64,000 bases of DNA, taken from positions 248,001 to 312,000 of the forward strand of contig NZ_BSSA01000003.1 in NCBI RefSeq assembly GCF_030268885.1, written 5' to 3'. This stretch comes from Kitasatospora phosalacinea. Lineage in GTDB: Bacteria > Actinomycetota > Actinomycetes > Streptomycetales > Streptomycetaceae. Every line of letters begins with the position of its first letter. Position 1 is the first letter of the stretch. The notes beneath the pieces were generated by a model. That model worked only from the letters and a program-made list of their open reading frames with translations, was not told the DNA's origin and did not search any database. The position numbers and the translations under genes were made by a program. This document shows, in pieces, positions 8,832 to 19,188 of this stretch.

Positions 8832-8837
8832 TACCCT
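8832..8837 (+). promoter_or_regulatory. -10 box (TACCCT) for the response-regulator gene, probably leaderless
   Basis: TACCCT ends 7 nt before the GTG start at 8845, and no good Shine-Dalgarno sequence lies between. I see no clear -35. Confidence 0.45.
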
Positions 8838-8844
8838 CGGTGAG

Positions 8845-9396
8845 GTGGCGGCGACGTCGGGGCGGGTCCTCGTGGTGGACGACAGCGAGGTGATCCGCCA
8901 ACTGATCAGGGTCAACCTGGAGCTGGAGGGCTTCGAGGTGGTGACCGCCGCCGACGGTGCCGAGTGCCTGGAGGTGGTCCGCCGGGTCGCGCCGGACGTG
9001 GTGACCCTGGACGTGGTGATGCCCCGGCTGGACGGGCTGCGGACGGCGGCCCGGCTGCGGGCCGCGCGGGAGACCGCGCACCTGCCGATCGCGATCGTGA
9101 GTGCCTGCACCCCGGCGGACCTGGAGCGCGGGGAGTCGGTGGGGGTGGACGGCTACCTGGCGAAGCCCTTCGACCCGGCGGAGCTGGTCGCGCTGGTGCG
9201 GAGGCTGCGGGCGAGGGCGGCACCGCCGACCGACCCGGCCGACCCGGCCGCCCCGGTCCCGGCCGTGCGGCGGTTCGCCTACGACTTCGGGAGCCCGCCC
9301 CCGGCGCCTCCGCAGACCCCGCGGAAAACCTCCCGGGATTCAGCCCTGGGCGAACAGGTGCAGGAACTCGTCCGGCCGGACGACCCGCGCCCGTGA
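8845..9396 (+). CDS. Single-domain response regulator (CheY-like receiver)
   Basis: The protein has 183 residues. The receiver domain covers about residues 5-125, with the acidic pair in LVVDDSEV, the phospho-accepting Asp in VTLDVVMPRLDG, and the switch Lys in GYLAKPFDP. About 55 residues of Pro/Ala-rich tail follow with no output domain, so it probably acts by protein contact. No kinase is adjacent. It reads toward argS with a gap of about 117 nt. The start is GTG 8845; a leaderless mRNA is suggested by the -10 spacing. Confidence 0.88.
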   Translation: MAATSGRVLVVDDSEVIRQLIRVNLELEGFEVVTAADGAECLEVVRRVAPDVVTLDVVMPRLDGLRTAARLRAARETAHLPIAIVSACTPADLERGESVGVDGYLAKPFDPAELVALVRRLRARAAPPTDPADPAAPVPAVRRFAYDFGSPPPAPPQTPRKTSRDSALGEQVQELVRPDDPRP

Positions 9397-9500
9397 GATG
9401 TGCCCGCCTGCACCGGCGTCCGACGACACGAAGCACGTCCGGAGGGACGACGCGCGCCGCCGCGGGCAAACCGGGTGGCGGTCGGGTACCCCGTCTCGCC

Positions 9501-9506
9501 TAGGCT
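9501..9506 (+). promoter_or_regulatory. -10 box (TAGGCT) of argS, probably leaderless
   Basis: TAGGCT is followed by 7 nt and then the GTG at 9514, with no Shine-Dalgarno sequence between. Transcription would start at or next to the start codon. Confidence 0.55.
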
Positions 9507-9513
9507 TGGCACC

Positions 9514-11169
9514 GTGACACCCGCAGAACTCTCCCAGGCAGTCCAGGCCGCCGTCAGCGCCGCCGTCCAGGCCGGCGAGCTGACCGTCGACGTGCCCGAG
9601 CACGTCACGGTCGAGCGGCCCAAGAACAGGGACCACGGCGACTACGCCACCAACGTGGCCCTCCAGCTCGCGAAGCCGGCCGGTCGGCCGCCGCGAGCCG
9701 TCGCGGAGATCCTGGCCGGGCGTCTGCGAGGGATCGGCGGCGTCGCGAAGGTCGACATCGCCGGTCCGGGCTTCCTGAACATCACGCTGGACGCCGCCAC
9801 CCAGGGCGAGCTGGCGCGCACCATCGTCGAGGCGGGCGAGGCGTACGGCCGCAACGAGGCGCTCAAGGGCCTGAGGATCAACCTGGAGTTCGTCTCGGCG
9901 AACCCGACCGGCCCGATCCACATCGGCGGCGTCCGCTGGGCCGCGGTCGGCGACTCGCTGGCCCGGGTGCTGAAGGCGACCGGCGCCGAGGTGTCGACCG
10001 AGTACTACCTGAACGACGCGGGCGTGCAGATCACCAAGTTCGCCAAGTCGCTCAAGGCCGCCGCCAACGGGCAGCCCGTCCCCGAGGACGGCTACGTCGG
10101 CGAGTACATCTCCGACATCGCCAAGGCCGTCACCGACGGCGTGCCCGGCGTGCTCGACCTGCCCGAGGACGAGCAGCTCCAGGTGTTCCGCACCGAGGGC
10201 CTCAAGCTGATGGTCGCCGAGATCCAGCGCTCGATGGCCGAGTTCGGGGTGCACTTCGACACCTGGTTCTCCGAGCAGACGCTGCACGACTCCGGCGCGG
10301 TCGGGAAGGCCATCGAGCGGCTGCGCGAGCAGGGCCACGTCTTCGACCGGGACGGCGCGATCTGGCTGCGCACCACCGACTTCGGCGACGACAAGGACCG
10401 CGTCCTGATCAAGGCCGACGGCGAGACGACCTACTTCGCCGCCGACGCCGCGTACTACCTGAGCAAGCGGGACCGCGGCGCGGAGGTCTCGGTCTACATG
10501 CTCGGCGCCGACCACCACGGCTACGTCAACCGCCTGAAGGCCATCGCGGCCTGCGCGGGCGACGACATGGACCGCAACATCGAGGTGATGATCGGCCAGT
10601 TCGTGAAGATGCTGCGCGACGGCAAGGAGGTCCGGCTCTCCAAGCGCGCGGGCAACATCATCACGATCGACGACGTGATCGACTGGATCGGCGTGGACGC
10701 CGCCCGCTACATGCTGGTGCGGCAGTCCACCGACTCCACCATCACCATCGACATCGACCTGGTGACCAGCACGTCCCGGGAGAACCCGGTCTACTACGTG
10801 CAGTACGCGCACGCCCGGATGAGCGCGGTCCAGCGCAACGCCGTGGAGAAGGGCATCGTCCGCAGCGCGGACTTCAAACCGGAGCTGCTGAGCTCCGAGT
10901 GGGAGAACGACCTGCTCGGCCAGCTCGGCGAGTTCCCGCGGGTGCTGGCCAAGGCCGGCGAGCTGCGCGAGCCGCACCACGTGGCCACGTACCTGGAGGA
11001 GCTGGCCCGCGCCTACCACCGCTTCTACGACAACTGCCAGATCCTGCCGAAGGGCGACGAGGAGGTCACCGACCTCACGCACGCCCGCCTCTGGCTGGCC
11101 GACGCCACGCGAACGACGCTGGCCAACGGCCTCCGCCTGCTGGGCGTCTCGGCGCCCGAGCGGATGTAA
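9514..11169 (+). CDS. argS: Arginyl-tRNA synthetase
   Basis: The protein has 551 residues, normal for bacterial ArgRS. It charges tRNA-Arg with arginine using ATP. The N-terminal Add-1 domain (about residues 1-95) is followed by the class I catalytic core. The HIGH motif appears as HIGG in NPTGPIHIGG, and the KMSKS equivalent is LSKRAGN. The C-terminal DALR anticodon-binding domain ends the protein. The start at GTG 9514 matches the family N-terminus; an upstream in-frame ATG at 9400 would add an Arg-rich extension. argS is followed 95 nt downstream by lysA, a pairing common in actinobacteria. Confidence 0.97.
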   Translation: MTPAELSQAVQAAVSAAVQAGELTVDVPEHVTVERPKNRDHGDYATNVALQLAKPAGRPPRAVAEILAGRLRGIGGVAKVDIAGPGFLNITLDAATQGELARTIVEAGEAYGRNEALKGLRINLEFVSANPTGPIHIGGVRWAAVGDSLARVLKATGAEVSTEYYLNDAGVQITKFAKSLKAAANGQPVPEDGYVGEYISDIAKAVTDGVPGVLDLPEDEQLQVFRTEGLKLMVAEIQRSMAEFGVHFDTWFSEQTLHDSGAVGKAIERLREQGHVFDRDGAIWLRTTDFGDDKDRVLIKADGETTYFAADAAYYLSKRDRGAEVSVYMLGADHHGYVNRLKAIAACAGDDMDRNIEVMIGQFVKMLRDGKEVRLSKRAGNIITIDDVIDWIGVDAARYMLVRQSTDSTITIDIDLVTSTSRENPVYYVQYAHARMSAVQRNAVEKGIVRSADFKPELLSSEWENDLLGQLGEFPRVLAKAGELREPHHVATYLEELARAYHRFYDNCQILPKGDEEVTDLTHARLWLADATRTTLANGLRLLGVSAPERM

Positions 11170-11209
11170 CGCACCAACCCCCGAAGCGCAGCACAGCAGG
11201 GGGCGGCGA

Positions 11210-11237
11210 CCGGTCGACGGCGACCGGTGGCCGCCCC
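11210..11237 (+). other. Hairpin between argS and lysA
   Basis: GGGCGGC-type and GCCGCCC-type arms enclose a direct repeat of CGGCGACCGGT. It could be a partial terminator or an mRNA-processing site within the argS-lysA unit. Confidence 0.35.
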
Positions 11238-11264
11238 TCGCCATAGGTCGAGGAAGTTCCAGAG

Positions 11265-12656
11265 ATGAGTCGCTCCGCCCACCCCGCCGGCCCCCGTCAC
11301 GGCGACGTGCTGCCCGAGGGCCACTACCAGGCCCCGCCGGCCGACCTCAACGCCCTCGACCCCAAGGTCTGGTCGCGCACCGTCGGCCGCAACGCCGAGG
11401 GCGTCGCCACCGTCGGCGGCGTCGACGTGCGCACCCTGGCGGCCGAGTTCGGCACCCCCGCGTACGTGATGGACGAGGCCGACTTCCGCGCCCGGGCCCG
11501 GGCCTGGCGGGACGCCTTCGGGGACAGCGCCGACGTGTACTACGCGGGCAAGGCGTTCCTGTCCAAGGCCGTGGTGCGCTGGCTGCACGAGGAGGGGCTG
11601 AACGTCGACGTGTGCTCCTCGGGCGAGCTGCACGTGGCGCTGGCGGCCGGGATGCCGGGGGAGCGGATCGCGCTGCACGGCAACAACAAGTCGGTGCAGG
11701 AGCTGGAGCAGGCCGTGAAGGCCGGGGTCGGCCACATCGTGGTCGACTCCTTCCAGGAGATCGACCGCCTGGCGGAGATCGCCGGGGCGCAGGGCGTCCG
11801 GCAGCCGGTGCTGATCCGGATCACCGTCGGCGTCGAGGCGCACACCCACGAGTTCATCGCCACCGCGCACGAGGACCAGAAGTTCGGCCTCTCGCTCTCC
11901 GGCGGCCTGGCCGCCGAGGCGGTCCGCCGGGTGCTGGCCAAGCCCTCGCTGGAACTGCGCGGCATCCACTCGCACATCGGCTCGCAGATCTTCGACTTCG
12001 CCGGTTTCGAGGTCGCCGCCCGCCGGGTGGTCGGCCTGCTGGCCGAGGTCCGCGACGAGCACGGCGTGGAGCTGCCGGAGGTCGACCTGGGCGGCGGCCT
12101 GGGCATCGCGTACACCGCCGAGGACGACCCGCGCGAGCCCGCCGAGATCGCCGCCTCGCTCAGCGAGATCGTCCGACGCGAGTGCGCCGCCGCCGAGTTG
12201 ACGCCCCCGCGGATCTCCGTCGAACCCGGCCGGGCGATCGTCGGCCCGACCGCGTTCACGCTGTACGAGGTCGGCACCGTCAAGGTGCTGGAGGGCCTGC
12301 GCACCTACGTCAGCGTGGACGGCGGCATGTCCGACAACATCCGCACCGCGCTGTACGACGCCGAGTACTCGGTGGCGCTGGTCTCCCGCACCAGCGAGGC
12401 CGAGCCGATGCTGGTCCGGGTGGTCGGCAAGCACTGCGAGTCCGGCGACATCGTGGTCCGGGACGCCTTCCTGCCCGCCGACCTGGCCCCCGGCGACCTG
12501 ATCGCGGTGCCCGCGACCGGCGCCTACTGCCGCTCGATGGCGAGCAACTACAACCACGCCCTCAAGCCCCCCGTGCTGGCCGTCGCGGACGGATCGGCCC
12601 GGGTGATCGTCCGCCGCGAGACGGAGGAGGATCTCCTGCGGCTCGATATCGGCTGA
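11265..12656 (+). CDS. lysA: Diaminopimelate decarboxylase
   Basis: The protein has 463 residues. It makes L-lysine from meso-diaminopimelate with PLP, the last step of lysine synthesis. It is a fold-type III PLP enzyme: the Schiff-base Lys is in [11 protein letters not shown], the Gly-rich phosphate loop is DLGGGLGI, and [19 protein letters not shown] and CESGD are conserved active-site segments. A GAGGAAG ribosome-binding site precedes the ATG. It opens the aspartate-family cluster lysA-hom-thrC-thrB, all on the plus strand. Confidence 0.97.
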   Translation: MSRSAHPAGPRHGDVLPEGHYQAPPADLNALDPKVWSRTVGRNAEGVATVGGVDVRTLAAEFGTPAYVMDEADFRARARAWRDAFGDSADVYYAGKAFLSKAVVRWLHEEGLNVDVCSSGELHVALAAGMPGERIALHGNNKSVQELEQAVKAGVGHIVVDSFQEIDRLAEIAGAQGVRQPVLIRITVGVEAHTHEFIATAHEDQKFGLSLSGGLAAEAVRRVLAKPSLELRGIHSHIGSQIFDFAGFEVAARRVVGLLAEVRDEHGVELPEVDLGGGLGIAYTAEDDPREPAEIAASLSEIVRRECAAAELTPPRISVEPGRAIVGPTAFTLYEVGTVKVLEGLRTYVSVDGGMSDNIRTALYDAEYSVALVSRTSEAEPMLVRVVGKHCESGDIVVRDAFLPADLAPGDLIAVPATGAYCRSMASNYNHALKPPVLAVADGSARVIVRRETEEDLLRLDIG

Positions 12657-12791
12657 CGAAATTTTCGTCTCAGAACGTGGACCAGCCGTAGATCTGTGCG
12701 GAAAGTCCCGGAGACTGGTGACGACAGACAAGCCCCCGGGGCCGACGGAACACCCCGGCGGGGACCGAAGAATGCAGAGCGGAGTCGGATG

Positions 12792-14081
12792 ATGCGTACG
12801 CGCCCGCTGAAGGTGGCGTTGCTGGGCTGTGGTGTGGTGGGCTCCGAGGTGGCGCGCATCATGACGACGACGGCCGACGACCTCGCCGCGCGCATCGGCG
12901 CCCCGGTCGAGCTCGCGGGCATCGCGGTCCGGCGGGCCGGCCGCCCCCGCCCGGGGGTGCCCGAGCACCTGCTCACCACCGACGCCGAGGCCCTGGTCGG
13001 GCGCGAGGACGTCGACGTGGTGATCGAGGTCGTGGGCGGCATCGAGCCGTCCAGGTCGCTGATCCTGAAAGCCTTCGCGGGCGGCGCCTCGGTGGTCTCC
13101 GCCAACAAGGCGCTGCTCGCCAAGGACGGCGCCGAACTGCACGCCGCGGCCGCCGCGGCCGGCGTCGACCTCTACTACGAGGCCGCCGTCGCCGGGGCCA
13201 TCCCGCTGCTGCGCCCGCTGCGCGAGTCGCTGGCGGGCGACAAGGTGAACCGGGTGCTGGGCATCGTCAACGGCACCACCAACTTCATCCTCGACAAGAT
13301 GGACTCCACCGGCGCCGGGTACTCCGAGGCGCTGGAGGAGGCCACCGCGCTGGGCTACGCCGAGGCCGACCCGACCGCCGACGTGGAGGGCTTCGACGCC
13401 GCAGCCAAGGCCGCCATCCTGGCCGGGATCGCTTTCCACACCAAGGTCACCGCCGCGGACGTCTACCGCGAGGGCATCACCGAGGTCACCGCCGCCGACA
13501 TCGCCTCCGCCAAGCAGATGGGCTGCGTGGTCAAGCTGCTGGCGATCTGCGAGCGGGCCGCCGACGGCGCCTCGGTCACCGCCCGGGTCCACCCGGCGAT
13601 GATCCCGCTCAGCCACCCGCTGGCCTCCGTCCGCGAGGCGTACAACGCGGTCTTCGTGGAGGCCGAGGCGGCCGGCCGGCTGATGTTCTACGGCCCCGGC
13701 GCGGGCGGCTCGCCCACCGCCTCCGCGGTCCTCGGCGACCTGGTCGCGGTCTGCCGCAACAAGCTCGACGGCGCCACCGGCCCCGGCGACTCGGTGTACG
13801 CCGCGCTGCCCGCCAAGCCGATGGACGAGGTGGTCACCCGCTACCACGTCAGCCTGGACGTGGACGACCGCGCGGGCGTCCTCGCCCAGGTCGCCTCGGT
13901 CTTCGCCGACCACGGCGTGTCCATCGACACCGTCCGCCAGCAGGGACGCGACGGCGACGCCGCCCTCGTCGTGGTGACCCACCGGGCCACCGACGCCGCC
14001 CTGTCGGCGACGGTCGACAAGCTCCGCGCACTGGACAGCGTGCGCGACGTGGCCAGCATCATGCGGGTCGAAGGGGAATAA
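12792..14081 (+). CDS. hom: Homoserine dehydrogenase
   Basis: The protein has 429 residues. It reduces aspartate semialdehyde to homoserine with NAD(P)H, the branch point to threonine, methionine and isoleucine. The Rossmann motif GCGVVGSEVA is near the N-terminus. The catalytic domain contains NGTTNFIL and the acidic GYAEADPTADVEG segment. A C-terminal ACT domain (about residues 350-429) is expected to bind threonine for feedback inhibition. Two ATGs lie side by side; the second (12792) is better spaced from GCGGAG. The 135-nt gap after lysA shows no threonine-rich leader peptide. Confidence 0.96.
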   Translation: MRTRPLKVALLGCGVVGSEVARIMTTTADDLAARIGAPVELAGIAVRRAGRPRPGVPEHLLTTDAEALVGREDVDVVIEVVGGIEPSRSLILKAFAGGASVVSANKALLAKDGAELHAAAAAAGVDLYYEAAVAGAIPLLRPLRESLAGDKVNRVLGIVNGTTNFILDKMDSTGAGYSEALEEATALGYAEADPTADVEGFDAAAKAAILAGIAFHTKVTAADVYREGITEVTAADIASAKQMGCVVKLLAICERAADGASVTARVHPAMIPLSHPLASVREAYNAVFVEAEAAGRLMFYGPGAGGSPTASAVLGDLVAVCRNKLDGATGPGDSVYAALPAKPMDEVVTRYHVSLDVDDRAGVLAQVASVFADHGVSIDTVRQQGRDGDAALVVVTHRATDAALSATVDKLRALDSVRDVASIMRVEGE

Positions 14082-14090
14082 GGAAAGCCA

Positions 14091-15179
14091 ATGAACGCCG
14101 TGATTGCCCGAGGCAGCCACACCCACCAGTGGCGCGGCCTCATCGAGGAGTACCGCGACCGCCTCCCGGTCTCCGACTCCACCCCCGTGGTGACCCTGCT
14201 GGAGGGCGGCACGCCGCTCGTCCCCGCCCAGGTGCTCTCCGAGCGCACCGGCTGCGACGTCTACCTCAAGGTCGAGGGCGCCAACCCGACCGGCTCCTTC
14301 AAGGACCGTGGGATGACCATGGCCATCTCCAAGGCCAAGGAGGACGGCGCCCAGGCCGTCATCTGCGCGTCCACCGGCAACACCTCCGCCTCCGCCGCGG
14401 CCTACGCGGTGCGCGGCGGGATGGTCTCCGCGGTGCTCGTCCCGCAGGGCAAGATCGCGCTCGGCAAGATGGGCCAGGCGCTGGTGCACGGCGCCCGGAT
14501 CCTGCAGGTCGACGGCAACTTCGACGACTGCCTGACGCTGGCCCGCGAGCTCTCCGAGAAGTACCCGGTCGCGCTGGTCAACTCGGTCAACCCGGTGCGC
14601 ATCGAGGGCCAGAAGACCGCCGCCTTCGAGATCGTCGACATGCTCGGCGACGCCCCGGACATCCACGTCCTCCCGGTCGGCAACGCGGGCAACATCACCG
14701 CCTACTGGAAGGGCTACCGCGAGTACGCCGCGGACGGCCTGGCCGCCCGCACCCCCCGGATGTGGGGCTTCCAGGCGTCCGGCTCGGCCCCGATCGTGGA
14801 CGGCGCCCCGGTGCTCAAGCCGCAGACCATCGCCACCGCGATCCGGATCGGCAACCCGGCCTCCTGGGACCACGCGCTCGCCGCCCGGGACGACTCCGGC
14901 GGTCTCATCGACAAGGTGACGGACCGCCAGATCCTGGCCGCCTACCGCCTGCTGGCCGCGCAGGAGGGCGTCTTCGTGGAGCCCGCCTCCGCCGCCTCGG
15001 TGGCCGGCCTGCTGGCCAAGGCCGAGGCCGGCCTGGTCGACCCCGGCCAGCGGATCGTCTGCACCGTCACCGGAAACGGCCTCAAGGACCCGGACTGGGC
15101 GGTGGCCGGCGCGCCGCAGCCCCAGGTCGTCCCGGTCGACCCGGAGGAGGCGGCCCGCCGCCTGGGCCTGCTCGACTGA
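14091..15179 (+). CDS. thrC: Threonine synthase
   Basis: The protein has 362 residues. It converts O-phosphohomoserine to threonine with PLP. It is a fold-type II enzyme: the PLP Lys is in [11 protein letters not shown], and the phosphate-binding loop is in PVGNAGNIT. The start lies 9 nt after hom with AAGGAAAG as ribosome-binding site, so hom-thrC is one transcript. A strong hairpin follows it. Confidence 0.97.
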   Translation: MNAVIARGSHTHQWRGLIEEYRDRLPVSDSTPVVTLLEGGTPLVPAQVLSERTGCDVYLKVEGANPTGSFKDRGMTMAISKAKEDGAQAVICASTGNTSASAAAYAVRGGMVSAVLVPQGKIALGKMGQALVHGARILQVDGNFDDCLTLARELSEKYPVALVNSVNPVRIEGQKTAAFEIVDMLGDAPDIHVLPVGNAGNITAYWKGYREYAADGLAARTPRMWGFQASGSAPIVDGAPVLKPQTIATAIRIGNPASWDHALAARDDSGGLIDKVTDRQILAAYRLLAAQEGVFVEPASAASVAGLLAKAEAGLVDPGQRIVCTVTGNGLKDPDWAVAGAPQPQVVPVDPEEAARRLGLLD

Positions 15180-15210
15180 CGGCGGCGGACGCGCTGACCC
15201 CGCGTCGACC

Positions 15211-15249
15211 CGGCGAGCGGCCGGCCCCCTCCGGGCCGGCCGCTCGCCG
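15211..15249 (+). terminator. Terminator after thrC
   Basis: A perfect 17-bp inverted repeat (15211-15227 with 15233-15249) has a 5-nt loop. The rest of the 300-bp gap to thrB holds no gene; an AT-richer stretch near 15320-15355 may contain a thrB promoter, so thrB may be transcribed separately from hom-thrC. Confidence 0.85.
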
Positions 15250-15479
15250 CCGCTTTCCGGTCAACCCACCGGCGCTTTTCCGCTGCTTGCGGCAACACGG
15301 AAGATCGGAGCCGAGCAGGGTGTACCGCTCCGGAACCTCTCTTCGATACGCTTGACCCCGGCGGGCCGCGCCATGCTGCGCGCCCCTTCCGAGACCCCGC
15401 CGTCCGTACCGCCGCAGGCTCCGTCGTCCCGATGGTCCGGGCCTGAGATCCCCCACCTTTTCAGGAGTGTGTCCACCGC

Positions 15480-16421
15480 ATGGCCGGTCCCGCGTTCCGC
15501 GCCGCCGCCGTCCGGGTCCGCGTCCCCGCGACCAGCGCCAACCTCGGCCCCGGCTTCGACGCCTTCGGCCTCGCCCTGGGGCTCTACGACGACGTGGTGG
15601 TCCGGGTCGCCGACTCCGGCCTGACCGTGGACATCGCCGGGGAGGGCGCCGAGAACCTCGCCCGCGACGAGCGCCACCTGGTGGTCCGCTCGATGCGCGC
15701 CGCCTTCGACCGGCTCGGCGGCCAGCCCCGCGGCCTCGAGGTGGTCTGCGCCAACCGGATACCCCACGGCCGCGGCCTGGGCTCCTCGTCCGCCGCGATC
15801 TGCGCCGGCATCGTGGCCGCCCGCGCCGTCACCATCGGCGGCGCCTCCGCGCTCGACGACGACGCGCTGCTGGCCCTCGCTTCCGAGCTGGAGGGCCACC
15901 CCGACAACGTCGCGGCCTGCCTGCGCGGCAACTTCACCGTCGCCTGGACCGAGGACGACGGCGCCCGCACCATCACCCTGGACCCCTCCGACCGGGTCGT
16001 GCCGGTCGTGTTCATCCCGTCCACCGAGGTGCTCACCGAGACCGCCCGCGGCCTGCTCCCCAAGACCGTGCCGCTGGCCGACGCCGCCCTCAACGCGGGC
16101 CGCGCCGCCCTGCTGGTCGAGGCGCTCACCCGCCGCCCGGAGCTGCTGCTCACCGCCACCGAGGACCGGCTCCACCAGGACTACCGGGCCTCCGCGATGC
16201 CGGACAGCGCCGCCCTGGTCGCCGCCCTGCGCACCGAGGGCGTCCCCGCCGTCATCTCGGGCGCCGGGCCGACCGTGCTCGCGCTCACCGACGAGGCGCA
16301 CGTGGGGAAGGTCCTGGAGTTCGCCTCCGGCAACCACGGGCACGGCGCCGGTGCGCAGTTCGCGGCGCACCGGCTGGAGCTGGACCGCACCGGCGCCACC
16401 GTGCTGCCGCTCGACATGTGA
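15480..16421 (+). CDS. thrB: Homoserine kinase
   Basis: The protein has 313 residues. It phosphorylates homoserine to O-phosphohomoserine, the substrate of ThrC. It is a GHMP kinase: the ATP loop appears as PHGRGLGSSSAA, the N-terminal VPATSANLGPGFD is typical of ThrB, and ISGAGPTVLAL is the C-terminal GHMP motif. AGGAG lies upstream of the ATG. The order hom-thrC-thrB is the usual streptomycete arrangement; here 300 bp and a terminator separate thrB from thrC. Confidence 0.97.
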   Translation: MAGPAFRAAAVRVRVPATSANLGPGFDAFGLALGLYDDVVVRVADSGLTVDIAGEGAENLARDERHLVVRSMRAAFDRLGGQPRGLEVVCANRIPHGRGLGSSSAAICAGIVAARAVTIGGASALDDDALLALASELEGHPDNVAACLRGNFTVAWTEDDGARTITLDPSDRVVPVVFIPSTEVLTETARGLLPKTVPLADAALNAGRAALLVEALTRRPELLLTATEDRLHQDYRASAMPDSAALVAALRTEGVPAVISGAGPTVLALTDEAHVGKVLEFASGNHGHGAGAQFAAHRLELDRTGATVLPLDM

Positions 16422-16933
16422 GACGGACACGATTGACAACCAAAGGGCTGGGGAATGTGTCAGGGGGTAGGTAGTGTTAACCTCATTGCTGCACCAGATG
16501 CCCTCCGGGCGCCGGTGCGAGGCATCCCGATCCCGTTCCCCCGTCCGCACGGGGGCCGGAAGCTCGGGAGCACGATTCTCCGGGAGCTCGCCACAGCGCG
16601 TACGCAGCCTGCCTGCGCGATTGCGGCCCATCCCGAAGCCGTGACGGCACCGGACTCCCACCCCCAGCCTCCGCAGTGAGGCTCGGCCGGGCTGGGGCCC
16701 GCAGTGCCGCCGCGCGACGGGGGCCCGGGCATCAACAGGCGCAGCGAGGTCGGCACCAGAACCGGCCGTCCGCGCCGCTTCGCACCACAGTGCACCGCAC
16801 TTCGCAGCTCCCCGGAAGGACCAGCCTTCCACGGGAATCCAGCCCCTGACCAGCGCAAAGAGTCGCCGGCCAGGACAGCACAACCGGTCGCCGTGCCAGA
16901 CAGGCCGACGTCCGCTCCAGGGAAGGACCCTTA
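16422..16933 (+). promoter_or_regulatory. Long rho 5' leader
   Basis: The 512 bp between thrB and rho hold no recognised gene. TTGACA (16433-16438) and TAGTGT (16472-16477) are promoter-like but not at canonical spacing. The stretch is GC-rich, with pairable segments such as CCCCCGTCCGCACGGGGG near 16537-16555. A long untranslated leader suits Rho autoregulation by early termination, as known in enterobacteria; that is inference here. A possible short upstream frame is listed separately. Confidence 0.5.
16474..16644 (+). other. Possible upstream ORF in the rho leader (56 codons, TTA second codon)
   Basis: A GTG at 16474 preceded by AGGGGG opens 56 codons ending in TGA. The peptide starts MLTSLLHQMPSG and becomes Ser/Arg-rich. 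The second codon is TTA, the rare bldA codon. A competing open frame (16455-16679) covers the same DNA, so coding is unproven. Confidence 0.25.
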
Positions 16934-19042
16934 GTGAGCGACACCACCGATCTGATGGGCGTGCGCCCGGACGCCGAGGCGTCGGACGCGGCCGCCCCGG
17001 CGGCTCCGGCGCGACGCCGTCGTACCGCCGCCGCCGGCCTGGACGGCCTGGTGCTGGCCGAGCTCCAGAAGCTCGCCTCGTCCCTCGGGATCAGCGGCAC
17101 CGGGCGGCTGCGCAAGGGCCAGCTGATCGAGGCCATCAAGGAGAAGAGCGGCGGGGACCCGCTGCTCGCGGGCGCCCCCGGCGCCACCGCTCCGGCCGCG
17201 AAGAAGGCCGCCAAGGCCGCGGCCGCGCCCGCCGCCGAGGCCGCCCCGGCCGAGGAGCAGGGCGAGCCGGCGGCTCCGTCGCGGACGCCCGCCCGCCGCA
17301 CCCGCACCGCCGCGGCCACCGAGCCGCAGCCGCAGGCGCAGATCGAGATCCCGGTGCAGGCCGCCGCCGAGACCGCGGCCGCCACCGCCCGGGCCGAGCG
17401 CCCGCGCCGCCGGGCCACCGCCGCGGCCGGCGCCCCGACCGCCGAGGCCGGCGCGGCCGCCGCGGCCACCGCCACCGAGCAGGCCCCCGCCGAGGCCCGG
17501 ACCGAGGCGCAGCGCCCGGCCGCCGCCGAGGGCGAGGCCCGTGCCGAGCGCCGCGAGCGCCGGGACCGCCGCGAGCGCGACCGCGCCGAGGCCCCCGCGG
17601 CCGAGGGCGACGGCGAGGTGCGCGAGTCCCGCCGGGACCGCCGCAACCGCCGCGAGCGCGACCGCACCGACCGCCAGCAGGGCGGCGGCGGCCAGCAGCA
17701 GGACGGCGGCCAGGGCCGCCAGCAGAACCAGCAGGGCGGCGCCCAGCAGCAGGGCGGCGGCAACGCCCACCAGCAGCAGGGCGGGTACGAGGACGACGAG
17801 TTCGGCGACGGCCGCCGCGGCCGCCGCGGCCGTTACCGCGACCGCCGCGGCCGCCGCCGCGACGGCTTCGAGGGCGCCGGCGGCCCCGAGGTCCCGCTGA
17901 GCGAGGACGACGTCCTGATCCCGGTCGCGGGCATCCTGGACATCCTCGACAACTACGCCTTCGTCCGGACCTCGGGCTACCTGCCCGGCCAGAACGACGT
18001 CTACGTCTCGCTGGCGCAGGTCCGCAAGCACGGCCTGCGCAAGGGCGACGCCATCACCGGTGCGGTCCGCCAGCCCAAGGACGGCGAGCGCCGCGAGAAG
18101 TTCAACGCCATGGTGCGGCTGGACTCCGTCAACGGCATGGACCCGGACAGCGGCCGCGGCCGCCCCGAGTTCGGCAAGCTGACCCCGCTGTACCCGCAGG
18201 AGCGGCTCCGCCTGGAGACCGACCCGGGCGTGCTGACCACCCGGATCATCGACCTGGTGTCGCCGATCGGCAAGGGCCAGCGCGGTCTGATCGTGGCCCC
18301 GCCGAAGACCGGCAAGACCATGATCATGCAGGCGATCGCCAACGCGATCACCCACAACAACCCCGAGTGCCACCTGATGGTCGTCCTGGTGGACGAGCGT
18401 CCGGAAGAGGTCACCGACATGCAGCGGTCGGTGAAGGGCGAGGTCATCTCCTCGACCTTCGACCGCCCGGCCGAGGACCACACCACCGTCGCCGAGCTCG
18501 CCATCGAGCGCGCCAAGCGCCTGGTGGAGCTGGGCCACGACGTGGTGATCCTGCTGGACTCCATCACCCGCCTGGGCCGCGCCTACAACCTGGCCGCGCC
18601 CGCCTCCGGCCGCATCCTGTCCGGTGGTGTCGACTCGACCGCGCTGTACCCGCCGAAGAAGTTCTTCGGCGCCGCGCGCAACATCGAGAACGGCGGCTCG
18701 CTGACCATCCTCGCCACCGCGCTGGTCGACACCGGCTCCCGGATGGACGAGGTGATCTTCGAGGAGTTCAAGGGCACCGGCAACATGGAGCTCAAGCTCG
18801 ACCGGAAGCTCTCGGACAAGCGCATCTTCCCCTCCGTCGACGTGGACGCCTCCGGCACCCGCAAGGAGGAGATCCTGCTCGGCCACGAGGAGCTGGCCAT
18901 CGTCTGGAAGCTCCGCCGGGTCCTGCACGCGCTGGACTCGCAGCAGGCGATCGAGCTGCTGCTGGACAAGATGAAGCAGACCAAGTCGAACGCCGAGTTC
19001 CTGATGCAGATCGCGAAGAACACCCCGGGTTCGGGCGACTGA
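16934..19042 (+). CDS. rho: Transcription termination factor Rho
   Basis: The protein has 702 residues, against about 420 in E. coli. Rho is the hexameric RNA-dependent ATPase that ends transcription. The N-terminal Rho-N helix bundle (about residues 35-75) is followed by a large disordered insertion rich in Ala/Glu/Arg and then Gln/Gly/Asn (about 248-284), as is common in actinobacteria. The cold-shock RNA-binding domain and ATPase core follow: Walker A is APPKTGKT, the catalytic-Glu/Walker B region lies in [11 protein letters not shown] and [15 protein letters not shown]. The start is GTG 16934, with GGAAGGA 6 nt upstream. Confidence 0.97.
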   Translation: MSDTTDLMGVRPDAEASDAAAPAAPARRRRTAAAGLDGLVLAELQKLASSLGISGTGRLRKGQLIEAIKEKSGGDPLLAGAPGATAPAAKKAAKAAAAPAAEAAPAEEQGEPAAPSRTPARRTRTAAATEPQPQAQIEIPVQAAAETAAATARAERPRRRATAAAGAPTAEAGAAAAATATEQAPAEARTEAQRPAAAEGEARAERRERRDRRERDRAEAPAAEGDGEVRESRRDRRNRRERDRTDRQQGGGGQQQDGGQGRQQNQQGGAQQQGGGNAHQQQGGYEDDEFGDGRRGRRGRYRDRRGRRRDGFEGAGGPEVPLSEDDVLIPVAGILDILDNYAFVRTSGYLPGQNDVYVSLAQVRKHGLRKGDAITGAVRQPKDGERREKFNAMVRLDSVNGMDPDSGRGRPEFGKLTPLYPQERLRLETDPGVLTTRIIDLVSPIGKGQRGLIVAPPKTGKTMIMQAIANAITHNNPECHLMVVLVDERPEEVTDMQRSVKGEVISSTFDRPAEDHTTVAELAIERAKRLVELGHDVVILLDSITRLGRAYNLAAPASGRILSGGVDSTALYPPKKFFGAARNIENGGSLTILATALVDTGSRMDEVIFEEFKGTGNMELKLDRKLSDKRIFPSVDVDASGTRKEEILLGHEELAIVWKLRRVLHALDSQQAIELLLDKMKQTKSNAEFLMQIAKNTPGSGD

Positions 19043-19060
19043 CCCCGGCCGCGCCAGCAC

Positions 19061-19101
19061 CGGAGACCCCGCACCGCCGTCCAGGCGGGGCGGGGTCTCC
19101 G
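19061..19101 (+). terminator. Terminator after rho
   Basis: CGGAGACCCCGC (19061-19072) pairs perfectly with 19090-19101, 18 nt after the stop codon. Confidence 0.75.
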
Positions 19102-19188
19102 CCGTTCCGGGGCGCCGCCGCCCGGCCGCGGCCGGGCCCCCGCGGCCGGGCCCCGCCCGGAAACCGATCACCGTCCCGGCGGGTCACT

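Noticed and set aside
12657..12791. Threonine/isoleucine attenuator leader before hom
   Set aside because: No short frame rich in Thr or Ile codons and no terminator/antiterminator pair could be drawn.
16455..16679. A 74-codon gene in the rho leader
   Set aside because: It starts at an ATG without a ribosome-binding site, is Pro/Arg-rich and overlaps a competing frame with a better start; neither is firmly coding.
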